A stretch of 64,000 bases of DNA, taken from contig CM056875.1 in the NCBI GenBank assembly GCA_029876055.1, forward strand, positions 5,729,001 through 5,793,000. The letters are read 5' to 3'. Positions 1 through 10,708 of this stretch are shown piece after piece (positions within the stretch are counted from its first letter, which is position 1; each line of letters starts with the position of its first letter). The notes beneath the pieces are model-generated. The model did no database searches. It saw only the letters and a list, made by a program, of their open reading frames with translations, and was not told the DNA's origin. The stretch is from Madurella fahalii (lineage: Eukaryota; Ascomycota; Sordariomycetes; Sordariales). The position numbers were made by a program, and so were the translations under genes.

Positions 1-451
1 GGTGTTGTTGTTGATGACGATGATGATGGTGGTGGTGGTCGGCGAAGAGGGCGCGCGCCCAGGCCGTGGGGCAGACGATGGAGCATTCCAGGGGCGTTAC
101 GGAGATGTTGATGAAGGGGTGCTTGTTGTGGGTGGCGTTGGTCGGTGGCTGCTGGCTTTGGCTCTGGCTGTCTGGGAGGAGGACCTTGAGGATGGGCTGC
201 AGGAGGGCCGAGTAGAGCGGCAGGGGGATGTGCACGAGGCTGAGGGTTGTGTCCTGCGGTTTTTCGGAGGCGCGGTTAGTCTTAGTGGTAGTGGATCTAC
301 GTGCAAAGATCCCTGGTTGGATGGGATGAGCATTTGGGGATGTTCACCACGACCGGATGTTTGTCTGGATCGTCTTACCCATGACTCACCACTCATGCTG
401 CTGGAGTAAGGTACGGAGCAAACCTACCAGGAAAGAGACTTGTGCGTTCAT
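1..451 (-). CDS. CASTOR-like ACT-domain protein (5' part only, runs off left edge)
   Basis: Minus-strand gene truncated by the window edge; about 92 residues are visible. Exon 1 is 451-428, only 8 codons (MNAQVSFL). A 174-nt intron follows (donor GTAGGT, CTAAC branch point, CAG acceptor), and exon 2 starts at 253 in phase 0 with DTTLSLVHIPL. The segment LSLVHIPLPLYSALLQPIL, then FINISVTPLECSIVC, is the signature of fungal proteins with CASTOR/GATS-type ACT domains (ACT_7), which bind small ligands such as amino acids. A glutamine/serine/threonine-rich linker separates the two blocks, and a run of six histidines followed by HQQQH lies at the edge. Family assignment is by remembered motif. Start choice rests on the splice join restoring the family N terminus. 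Ligand and partner cannot be told from this fragment. Confidence 0.75.
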
Positions 452-2590
452 GGCTATATTTGGCATGTGAGGATGTCGAGTTGACAATCCCAAACCGTTG
501 GCTCGTTGGCTCGTTGGCGGCGAGAGATATCTCTGGATTGTTGTTCTCTGTAGGCAGCAGTACAGTCTTTGGTGAAGGAAGCTGTAGGTTGGGCGGCCGT
601 CTGTTCTTTGTTGATCGTCGGCAAATTAGAGGTGGGAAGAGACAAAAGGCCACAGAATATTGTGTGCAAGCAAAGAAAAGCGAAGAGGCGTAACGAGTGC
701 ACCAGTCGCCCGGGCAATCTAATATGAACGGTGATGGCTCCGCTTTGAAGCACAAACCAACGGCGCCAGTTAAAACGAAAGCGAAGGGGTTCTGACTAGT
801 ATCTGCACAATGGAAATTACTCAGATGTAAAGTGATTTGGGAAGTATACACGGGGTTAACAGTACTAGTCGAACAAGCGAAAGAAGCCGATGAACGGCTT
901 AGTCAGTGCCAGAAGACGTGCAGTTCGCGATGGCATCACCACACGGCTACTTACGTAGGTTAGAAAGGTGCAAGGCCACAGATTGCAGGGTCCAGGAATT
1001 GGCGATAAATAAGACACATAATTTTGGACAGAGATAAGAGATGAGTCTCGGCTAGGGTGGTGCTGGGGGTTGCTCCGTAGATAGGGGGTTGCTTCTTCGC
1101 GAGATACACCAAGATTGGATGTGATCGGAAACTGAAGGCTTACCAGCAGAACTTGACCCACAAGATGACGGAAAGCCGCCGTCCGCCAAGAGCGGGGCAG
1201 AGGCTGCGGGCGACCCTACCGCTGATTACTGTACGCATTTAAAACAGTACGGAACTGGGGCACAATAGACTGTGGTTAGTCTCCCTTTGCTTTCAACATC
1301 CCGGATAAAATACCATAGAAAGCTGTGATCTAGATCAACCCTTCCTCCTTCGACACATAAGCCCCCTGCTTGCCATTTACAACCCCTACGGTTCACGTGT
1401 TACCCTTGTCGCTGGCATGAGCACTTACTCGATCAGTAGGTAGTTGGTTACCCAAAACCAAATGTTCTCGAATGTAAATAAGTTGGTGCCCAGGTAACCT
1501 TCGTTGACGCAGCCGCTCCTGGCCGCCAGGCATTCGTCAGGCCCTTGGGCACGTGCTTGTAGCATCTCCGATGCAGGCCCCCAGGTTTATAGGCCATGGC
1601 CGGGTCACAGCATTCCAACAAACTATTGCAGACCACTAGGTGGTGTCGTCGTTCTGAGATTTGTTGCTACGCCGACAATCTCAACTTGAGGAGGAGTACT
1701 ACGCTCCCAAACCGTAGTCGGGACACGACTCAACTTTTACAAGCCGCAGGTTCGGCTCTTGTTCCGTAAGCAGTAACCACTCAAGTTCGTTTTGGTTGAA
1801 TTGCCCCTCGTATTACGATGTTCTTTCTCGAGCTAGAACTCTAGAATAAAGAAAGTGCTAGATGTCCAACGTCTCCCTTACTGATTAGCGAACGCTTGGA
1901 TATAACTTGTTCCTTCACGGCTCTGTGGTGACTGGAGGTTCTTTCGACCTGGCTACTTATCTGAGCCATTATGCTCCTGACAATCTAGTAAACGTTCCCC
2001 AGGTCCCGCAGCGTAGATGTGGGGTTCATATTGTTCTTGACCGTTCCATGCGCTCGGCGAGGCGTCACAGGCCATTTCTGCTTTTCCGCTGTGTGAGTAG
2101 CCCTCATACGTCATGTACACAGCTCCAGAATTCCAGACCGTCTTCAATGTCAGTCATGTCAGTGACTGTAATATCTACCACTAAGTAAAATCCATCCTGA
2201 CACTGCTAATAGAATTGCATGCCCAGCGAAATCTTGAAAGGGCCTCCCATCTCGTTTGGAAATTTTGAATTGCTTCTATGTATACTAATTACTCCTTAGT
2301 GTAAATGATCACAACCCGTTATGCTAGTCCACACGAGGACGGCTCTCAGCGTGTACTCTGGTCGAGTGTTCCAAGTCCCCTCCTCCTATGAGTTATTGGA
2401 GTTTTGAATGCGCCGAGAGCAGCAGTCATAAGATATAAAAAAAGGATAACAAGATCTTTTAGCACATACTTCGGCACATTAGCTCCCAGTGCTGCCCTGG
2501 TATGACTGTAACCCACTCGGTGTTTCAGATCCCAAAATCTGCCGTCCACTATTGCATCAACCCAGGAGTAGAGCCACAGAGCAACCGATC
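452..2590. other. Intergenic region without a supported gene
   Basis: About 2.1 kb between the ACT-domain gene and the 3' end of the NLR gene. Only short open frames on both strands, with no recognisable motif or splice-joined protein. The first few hundred bases are the promoter side of the ACT-domain gene. The part from about 1700 to 2480 is somewhat AT-richer and is probably decayed sequence. I see no tRNA, terminal repeat or transposase remnant. Confidence 0.6.
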
Positions 2591-5500
2591 TTACTTCCTG
2601 TTTTGGGTACCTCCAGGCGGAGCCACGGTTCTCACTACTTCCGCATACTCCAGCCCACCCTTTACCACAGCAATATCCCCGTTCCTAGCGAACACAACAT
2701 CGTGATTACTGGAAACTCCGCCGATGAGGTGTCTGGCCCCCGCAAACCAGTCGTACGGCGCAAAGAAGTGTCTGGCATGGGAAGATGCGGCATCAATAGC
2801 CTTCCTCTGAGGGCCGTCCAATTCCATTGAACATACCCAGGAGCTGGTGTCGAGAAAAACAAGCCGGGTGTTGTTGCCGGTGGTGTCCAGTCCGATGACG
2901 TGCGCGATGAGAGATACGATGGGTTCCGGTAGTGAAGTGGCTGGTTGGCTGGATGTCGGTGATTCGCGCGGGTTGGATGCGGTTCGCATGGCCGTCTGAG
3001 GTGCTTGTGCTGCCGAACTCCCGGCGCTGCGGGTGCCAGTTTGAGCTGGAAATGCTAACGCCTCAATGCCGTGCCCAAGGCCGGATACGAGATGTGTCGT
3101 GTTGATCGAAACAATGCCCTTAGTGTCTGCGGACCCGTCGATTTCTTCGAGCTCGAGCAAGATCCGACCATCTTTCCCGTATGAGAAAACACTTTTGGGC
3201 TGAAGGCCCGATAAATTGATGCCAAGCTTGACAGAGGCCACCTCCGCCCAATCCTGCCAAACGTAGACGCGGGCTGTTTCCGATCCGACGCAGATGGCGT
3301 GTGCTGGCGATTTCGGGTGCTGTAGCCATATCCTGGTCGCCTTCGACCCGTCTTGTGTGTAAGTCTTGGATGACTCTTCTCCGGCGGTTGCGAGGTTCCA
3401 GAAGTGGTCAGACTGGTGCGTCGAGAGTATGAACTTGCCCGCATCTTCCCCCGGCAGTAGGTGGACGACGCTGTTGCCTTCGCATTCCAAGCAGAGCTCC
3501 AACACTGGCGCTTCTGGAATCCAGCTATCATCGTTTTCCGACTTCTCGAGTCGCCATGCGAGTATGCGGTTTGAGATGCAAACGCTCATGACCGTCCTCG
3601 TTTTCGGCAGCCAGCGCAGGATTCGCAGAGATGCTTTGTGCGAGTAGAGCTTGCGAAGCAAATATCCACTGGCTGTGTCATACAGGCAGACGGACCCGTC
3701 TTCTTTGCCACACAGAACACCGTCGGGTATTACAGTCAGCGCGCTGATCTTGGCCTCTTTTTCCGAGTTTGGAGTGTCTACGTATGTGTTGGATGTGTCC
3801 ACACTGACATCATCGTCAATGGACCCTCCCAGCAATATGGGAGGCGTCCAGACATTGCATTGAGATCCCCTGAGGTCGGCCAAATTCAGACCGTCTTGGC
3901 TGAAGGCCAACTGCTTGATCCAGAGGTCCGAGGTCTTGACCTTGTACACGAGTCTCAGTGTGTCAAACTCAAAGATCTGGATGACACCGCCGCCGCCGCC
4001 ACCGGCAAGCAGACGGCCGTCGGCACTGGCTGCCAAAGTATGGCAGATGACACGCCGCCTCTCGATCTCGATATCCTCGAAGGGGTCAACGATCGTAAGG
4101 TCACCGTCGAGATATGATACCGCGAGGAGCTCAATACTCGGGTTCGGGTTGAATTGGAGGGCCAAGACAGGATCCAGAGCGGTTTCTCCAGTGGCTAGTT
4201 TCTTCCCGCAACTGCCATAGTACACATCACCATCCAGGTCCCAGATCGTTACTGGTTTACTACTGTAAGCGACAGCAAGCATCTTGTGAGCAACGCCAAT
4301 AGACAGGGCACTGGGTGGCCGACGGAGAAATTTGGAGCCGTCATCCGGTGAATCACGCCATTGCGTGGTGGGCTGCATAGCTGCGCCATCGTCCAAATCC
4401 CACGACCATATTTCGCTATTGCTGGAAGGCGCAAGCAGGCGGCTGCCATCAAAGAGCAAGTCGAGGCACTTCCTCGGTGACTGAAGGGAGTGGAGAAGCT
4501 GTCCCGTACGGATGTTCCATACACGAATTGTCTTTAGTCCAGATGAGGCCAGATGGTCAGACTTCTCCCTCAGTCGGAGATGCTTGATAGCCTCTCCATG
4601 GTTCAAGCTCCGGTATTCTTGGCACGAGGTTGGGTGATAGAGCGCGATTCGCCCGCCGGTCAGCCCAATGGCGAGGAAATTCTCCCCATAGCACAATGCG
4701 CTTGTCCTCTCCTGGCGAAAATCGATACAGGAAAGCCTGTCGTCCCAGTGAAGATCGGGAAGCCCCACGACAGATAGTTTTCTTCCGGTTGTTGCCGTGT
4801 TGTGAATTGCAGAGTTGATAGGACAGAAGGGTGGAATCAGAGAGTAAATGGCCGATGGGGAAGTGATGAGAGCAGCGGTAAACTTGGCGGCGATTCGTTG
4901 GAGATCTGTGGTCCATGACCGGATGGCCTGGATATCAGACCGGAGTGGTGAACGTTCCGTAGTGCACAAATCCACGTATGTCTTGAGGTCTTTTGCTGTG
5001 CGCACCATGATCCCTAAGTTTTTAGTCTGAGCGGCGTTTTCGATCCAAGTCAAAATGTTGAGTTTTAGGAAACCGTCGACGAGAGATAGCAAATCGTTCG
5101 CAGCAGGGTCGGCTTGGGTTAGATGATATGAAAATGCCGCGCAAGCGTATGCGAAAAAGGGCGTCTTTCCGCTGATTATCGAGAGATCCCGGTGCCTTCG
5201 ACCTGTCCTGGGTGGCTTGAGGTCATTCCCCGTGAGGTACTGCAGGCAAGTCTTGGCCATCCTCGTATGCGCCTCGATCCTCGAGACAGAGAATTCTGAC
5301 TCCAACTCGTCGTTCAAGAGGAACTCTCGCGCGGTCTCGTGGATCATCTGCACCCGCCCAAATTTGTCGACCGAGACGAGTTGACCGCATAATGCCGTGA
5401 TAGTCTCCGCCAGCTTGGGAAACTTGTCTTTGAGTTCGAGCTCCAGGGCAGTACAAAGCTCTGGAACAGTCAGCGGTCTCATTGCGCAGGCTGTCCACTC

Positions 5501-7421
5501 TAGAATGGCCTTGGCCAACTTCTTCCCTCGCGTTGCTCTCGCCATCGTTTCCAGAGCTCGGTGATACAAAGGCTCCATGCCTCGCGGCACTTCATCCAAC
5601 ACTTGTTTGATATCTTGCTCACTAAATGCACTAGAAAGTTCGTCGAGCACAAGAACTGTCCAGAGGAAAGATCCCCTGGACTTCTCAAGCACTTGCTCTA
5701 CAAGCGCTAGTCGGCTTCCGTCGTCTTCTGCGATCAGACTTTCCGCCCGGCTGGTAATGAGTCGTTCAATATCGACGCGCGTCTCGTCAGACGAGATCTG
5801 TTCACGTCGGAGACGTGGGCCCAGACCAGAAAATATCTTCAGAAATTGGGGGGTTTCCCGGCTGGTGACAAACACATTCAGCGATGCCGGATAGTCGAAC
5901 TTTGAGAGCATCGACTCGAACAGAGGTTCCGGGTTGAAGCATTCATCCAGCGCATCAATAACCCAGAAATGAGGTGACGTTGTGACCTGGAGGATCCCTG
6001 ATACGAACAGGGACCTCCAGAGACTTCGTTCGTTGTCATATTCAATCTTCACGTTATTTTCTTGAAGTTCCAGGAGCTTCTCCCGGGCGACGGGGTCTGT
6101 TGAGGCCATCTGGAATGCGAGTGAACGAAGGCAGGCGCTAAGCTTCGATTTCGATTTGTCGTTGTGTTTGAAGAAATAGTAACCGCAGTTCATTCCTGAC
6201 TCTCGGAGGTCGTCGATGACGTATCCAGAAAGGACGGACTTCCCCGTAGCGGGTTTTCCGTCAATCCAAAGGATGGTGGAATTGGCATCCCGAGGAATCT
6301 TCCAATTCAGGTAGTTTTCCTTGGTGGATATCCACTGGCATGTCCCCTCCATCCGGGCATCCTGTACCACCATCAAGTCGTTGTCGATGTTCTCGGTAAT
6401 GTCCAGGTATTCTGCGAGCGCCTGGATCGAATCCCTTTGGCGCATGTGTTTAGTGTTAGATTCTGTCGCAGCATGTCAGCATATTCCTACGTGCCGACCT
6501 CGGAGCGGGCTACGAACTGGTTTCGCGGATACTCTTGATGGTAGAAGCAAGAGCATTGCGAAGTATTGTGTAGTTCTGATCCGAAGCGCTATCAAATTTG
6601 CAGATGGAGCGATGGTCGGCGTTCATTGGCATTTGCCTCTCCTCCCGGTAGCCCAAGGTTGCCGATTCAGGGTCGACGATCAAGGTGCTGAAGCCCTTGG
6701 ATGACAGTTTCTGCGTCTCATAGAAGGACCAGAGATTGATTTCCCCCGAGTACTGGCGAAACTCGTCATTGATCGACTGAAGAGCACCGGATCCACGGAC
6801 AAGGTCAGTAACATAGGCGGGGGCCGAGGACGCAATCTGGAGGATATTTTTGAGAATCCTTGCCGAGTCAGCGCCTCTATGGGGTGTACCCAAGAAGTAG
6901 ATTGCTCGAGTGCGCTCTGCCAGATGTCTGTGCACTGGATCCTGGCGTGCCAACATGTATGCCTTCTTGATCACAAGCCCTCCCATGCTGTGACCGATTA
7001 GGACCAGAGAAGTTTCACCTTCGGCTACATGCGGCGATGTAGCCAACTCTCCTAGTAGCGACTTGCCAATGTGATGAAGATTGAGGCAGTTGTCATTGCC
7101 TTTCACCCAATCTGAGTTGTACCCATAGCTGTGGATACGCACACGCTCAAACGCAGGGTCGTTTGGGAGCCATTCAGCAGGCCAATAATGACTCACGGAG
7201 TCTGTCTTGCTCCAAGTTTTCCGAGAGCCACCGCCGAGGCCGTGGACAAATATGAGGTCGACGACCGGCTCTGATGGATGGCTAAGGAGGTTCAGGCCAA
7301 GCGGGCCTTTTGGGTTATCCACACCGTCATCGACGGCGGTGCTTGTGCGACTGAGGGGCTCGCCATCGGAATCAGCGGAATGCGAGGTGAGTCGTTTGAT
7401 AGGGAGAGCGATATTGAACAT
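2591..7421 (-). CDS. SesB-type alpha/beta hydrolase-NACHT-WD40 NLR-like protein
   Basis: Predicted fungal NLR of about 1583 residues in two exons. Exon 1 (7421 to about 6514) is an alpha/beta hydrolase of the SesB/DUF676 type: VDLIFVHGLGGG, then nucleophile elbow GHSMGG (Ser about 145), GTPHRG, and a late His in NADHRS. Exon 2 (about 6434 to 2591) has a NACHT NTPase: Walker A GKPATGKS (about 362-369), Walker B FWVIDALDE (about 459-467). This is followed by helical repeats and a long C-terminal array of divergent WD40-like blades. The two open frames are separated by only 64 nt. Splicing GTAGCC at 6513 to AAAG at 6435, with CTAAC upstream, joins them in frame; another acceptor at about 6453 is possible. 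In this family the C-terminal sensor is thought to trigger the N-terminal effector in non-self recognition and cell death. Two separate genes is the less likely alternative. Confidence 0.85.
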
Positions 7422-8380
7422 GCTCTTTCGATCCGCGTTTCTACCCGACTTGCAAGAGGAGCGCAGTTAGAGGCCTGACGGACAGAATTGCCGAAGGCAA
7501 GACAACATCTCGCTCATCTGGCGCTATCGTGTTGCTGCTGAAGCATTGACCGGGACCCCGCGCAACGCCCCTGGGCTGAACTTACCATGGTGCTTACGTA
7601 TCAACTTTAGCGATACGTGCAATACCTATCGCTGGCATGTTCCGCGAGAAGGGGCCTGTTTCCAGAAAAGACCACAAGGGTGGTTTGAGTGAGCGTATGA
7701 CGCATATCGCGGTTCTTGACCAAAGTGGAAAGGGACTCTAGGGAAAATGGCATAGGATGGAGGCAATTTGAGGAAGCTTTACTAGATGATTAATTTAAGA
7801 ATGATGGGGGCGGTAGCACCCCAGTCCGTCGCAAACCGCTGGGGAAGCCACACCTCATCCATTGGTCGCAGCCTCGTGACCTCGTCTCGCCAAACGACGG
7901 CAAATGTTCCTCACGAGAGTCGATGTACAGTAGTACCTACAGACCAATGATGACAACTTTTCGGTCAGTTCTCCCAGTGTCTAAGCCTCATGCGCGCCGG
8001 TCCCTTGGTAACATCGTGATCGATCAAGGGCAGCTGCCAGTGGGGACCAGAGGAAACTGGGCAGGCCAAGGGGAGGGTAAAAGTTTGAGGCGCAGAATGG
8101 CAGTCTGGGCTGGGGCGGGGTGCATAGAGTCCGGGGACTGTGCCGGACACTCGCATAAGGCAAGGTAGCGTTCAGTGTGTTCCACGCCCCAGGCAGCTAG
8201 GTGTCTTCCGATCCGGCTCCCCTTGCCTGTAGTACAGGTATGAAAAAGATTAAGCCTCGAGCAAACCCGACAGTTCTCCAGGGCTTTCCCATCCGGCCCA
8301 GGCTTCAGGGAGAACAACCTGTACCTTCCTACCTAACTTTACACTATCTTCGCTTGGGGAAATCATCAATCCGAGGCGAA
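7422..8380. other. Divergent intergenic region between NLR and deaminase genes
   Basis: About 960 nt carrying the promoters of the NLR (minus) and the deaminase (plus). Short AT-rich patch around 7780-7810. No additional gene or repeat seen. Confidence 0.5.
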
Positions 8381-8944
8381 ATGGCCGCTCACCCCACCAT
8401 TGCCGCGGGCGATCACAAGGCTTACATGCGGTACGCGATTGAACAAGCCCGACTGTCGCCTCCCTCGCCCTCCAAATTCTGTGTCGGCGCCGTGCTTGTG
8501 GATGCCGACAAGAACGAGGTCTTGTCGACAGGCTACTCTGAGGAGCTTCCACGAGACCGACCGGGCGATCCCGGCTCTACCCATGCAGAACACTGCTGCT
8601 TCATCAAAGTAGGCGACAAGCACGGCATTAGTGACTTCGACATCGACAAGGTGCTTCCTCCCAATACGGTGCTGTACACCACCATGGAGCCATGCAACGA
8701 GCGGTTGAGCGGAAACCGGACGTGCACAGACAGAATCGTTGGTCTAAACGGTGCAATCAAAGCTGTCTACATCGGGATCCGAGAGCCTGATACCTTCATC
8801 AAGTTAAACGAGGGTATAAAGCGGTTGGAAGAAGCTGGTGTGAAGGTGGTGCTGCTTGATGATGACCAGGAGTTGAGGGACGAGATCTTGGCGGTCACCT
8901 TTGCGGGCCACGAGGATCAATGGCGCTCCGGAGCTGAGAGCTGA
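8381..8944 (+). CDS. Zinc-dependent deaminase, DRAP/cytidine deaminase-like
   Basis: 187-residue single-exon protein of the cytidine/deoxycytidylate deaminase fold. Zinc and catalytic motifs are visible: THAEH (His68, Glu70) and MEPC-x9-C (Cys105, Cys115 in GNRTCTDRI). The arrangement THAEHCCF plus EPCNERLSGNRTC resembles the deaminase part of fungal riboflavin enzyme Rib2 (DRAP deaminase) and its stand-alone relatives. That reaction is hydrolytic deamination of a pyrimidine ring in riboflavin synthesis, but the substrate here is not proven. The frame is open upstream to 8201; the ATG at 8381 was chosen because it begins family-like sequence and gives a normal length. A fructosamine kinase gene follows on the same strand 470 nt downstream. 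Confidence 0.82.
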   Translation: MAAHPTIAAGDHKAYMRYAIEQARLSPPSPSKFCVGAVLVDADKNEVLSTGYSEELPRDRPGDPGSTHAEHCCFIKVGDKHGISDFDIDKVLPPNTVLYTTMEPCNERLSGNRTCTDRIVGLNGAIKAVYIGIREPDTFIKLNEGIKRLEEAGVKVVLLDDDQELRDEILAVTFAGHEDQWRSGAES

Positions 8945-9414
8945 GCGGCAGCAGAAACTACACGTAATTGACTTTATTGCATGAATGGCGGTTCCACGCT
9001 TCACCATCGTAATGATTGGCTGTATCCCCCATGTCAACTGCTTAACCGCCAGTGCCAGGATTCGTCGAACTCTTCCGTGAGGGTGTCAGTGCCGCTTCAC
9101 TGCATGCATGCCGCGGGGAGACGTTTCGTTCTAGACCGTTGGCTTCCCAGCGCCTGTAGCAAACCAACCCATGTTAAATAAACTGCTTCTTGTTAAAAGG
9201 CGGTCCAAGGCACTACTACTGTCTCCATCAAACATCCCAACATCTCCCTGCACCGTATTCCCTTTCCTTCCCCTCATGGTCACCTACGTATAACATCACC
9301 TTGTTCTCTCTAGAGAGCGCGTCTTACACATTGTTTCCGGTAACATCGGGATCTTTGGAGAACTTTCATCTCTTCCGTCTGGTCCGTCCGGCATCTGAGT
9401 ACGGCTGGCCCAAG
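8945..9414. other. Intergenic region, deaminase 3' end to kinase promoter
   Basis: 470 nt between two co-oriented genes. It holds pyrimidine-rich sequence (about 9205-9330) typical of a fungal promoter or 5' UTR. No gene seen. Confidence 0.5.
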
Positions 9415-10708
9415 ATGAATTACAAGGGCGCTGAGGGACTGGAGTTTGGGGGAGGGAATACCAAGCTGGATCCAGCGGTGCTTGCAGGTACTACTACTTA
9501 ATACTTACTATCCCATTTCCTTATACAGAATAATCTGAAGGAGTTCACTCCCATCGCCATGGTTCATCCCCCTAATGCCATACAGAGCTCCCTGCAGGTT
9601 GTACCGTCTTATCCACCGATGGCCACGGTGTTAGCTTCTGGGCCAACACCGCCCGCATCGATGTCAGGTTGACGGATGAGACTGAACAATCGTTCTTCAT
9701 CAAAGTCCTTTCGGGCGAGACGGGGAAGAATATGGTACAGGCCGAATTCGAATCGATGAACGCCATTCACTCTGTGCTGCCCGACTTCGCTCCCAAACCG
9801 ATTGCTTACGGGCCATACCAGACCCTTTCTGAGACCTACTTCTTTCTATGCGAGTTTCGAGATATGACTGATGAACTACCCGACCCGAACGAGTTTACCG
9901 CCCGTCTAGCATACCTTCATCAACAGAGCATATCGCCCACCGGCAAGTTTGGCTTCCATACCACAACATATGCGGGAAACCTCCCGCAAATGGTGGAGTG
10001 GGAAGAGAGATGGGAGATATTCTTTGCGAAGAGTTTGCGTCAGGCTTTCGACCTCGAGATTGCGGCTAAGGGCTCCGATCCCGAACTTGAAGAGCTCATA
10101 CCTGTCTTGTTCGACAAAGTCATCCCCCGCCTACTTAGGCCCCTGGAAAGTGATGGCCGTTCCGTAAAACCTTCACTCGTGCATGGTGACCTCTGGTACG
10201 CCAACGCTGGTCTCGACGCTAGTACCGGAAGAAGCTTGATCTTTGACGCTTGTTGTTTCTATGCCCACAATGAATGTGCGCTGTCCCCGCCCCGGTGGTG
10301 AAAATAATAAAGTGGCAAGAGGTGTTGACTATAAGCTAGATGAGTTCGGTCAGTGGCGTCCGGCATGTAACCGCTTCGATGAGAAGTTTCTTCAAGCCTA
10401 CCATCAACGACTCAAGCCGTCGCAACCCGAAGAGGATTATGAAGGTCGTCTCGACCTGTATAAGCTGTAAGGCCACCATGCCAATATCATTATCATGCGA
10501 CCAGCGCGGGATTCTTAACAGGCAATAGTCGTTTTAACACTCATGTCTCTGCCCTGTTCTTCGAGAACCAGACTCTTCGAGAACAGTAGGTCTACGCCTT
10601 TGTGGAATTTATGACGGACCTGCGACTAACCATTGATGTAGGGTGCTTGGAGATATCAGGGACCTGGTGCAAAGGTATGGCGGGGACGCAGGCAAGCCCC
10701 CAAATTGA
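9415..10708 (+). CDS. Fructosamine/ketosamine-3-kinase family protein (APH fold)
   Basis: Five exons, reconstructed by hand: 9415-9487, 9586-10275, 10340-10466, 10529-10585, 10642-10708, total 1014 nt, 337 residues. All joins restore family sequence: A-E-LPAGCTVLSTDGHG, HNE-YEFGQWRP, LYKL-RFNTHVSALF, LREQ-VLGDIRDL. The kinase-fold catalytic segment is HGDLWYANAG followed by the metal-binding IFDACCFYAHNE. Family enzymes phosphorylate the C3 hydroxyl of ketosamines on glycated proteins, which destabilises and removes the sugar adduct. Introns 2-4 are short (64, 62 and 56 nt). Read without splicing, the gene looks broken after HNE, but the GTGCGC donor and CTAG acceptor repair it. Whether the fungal substrate is a protein-bound ketosamine or a small molecule is unknown. 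Confidence 0.85.

Noticed and set aside
9415..10708. Fructosamine kinase gene read as a pseudogene broken after HNEC
   Set aside because: Splice sites at 10276/10340, 10467/10529 and 10586/10642 restore an uninterrupted family protein.
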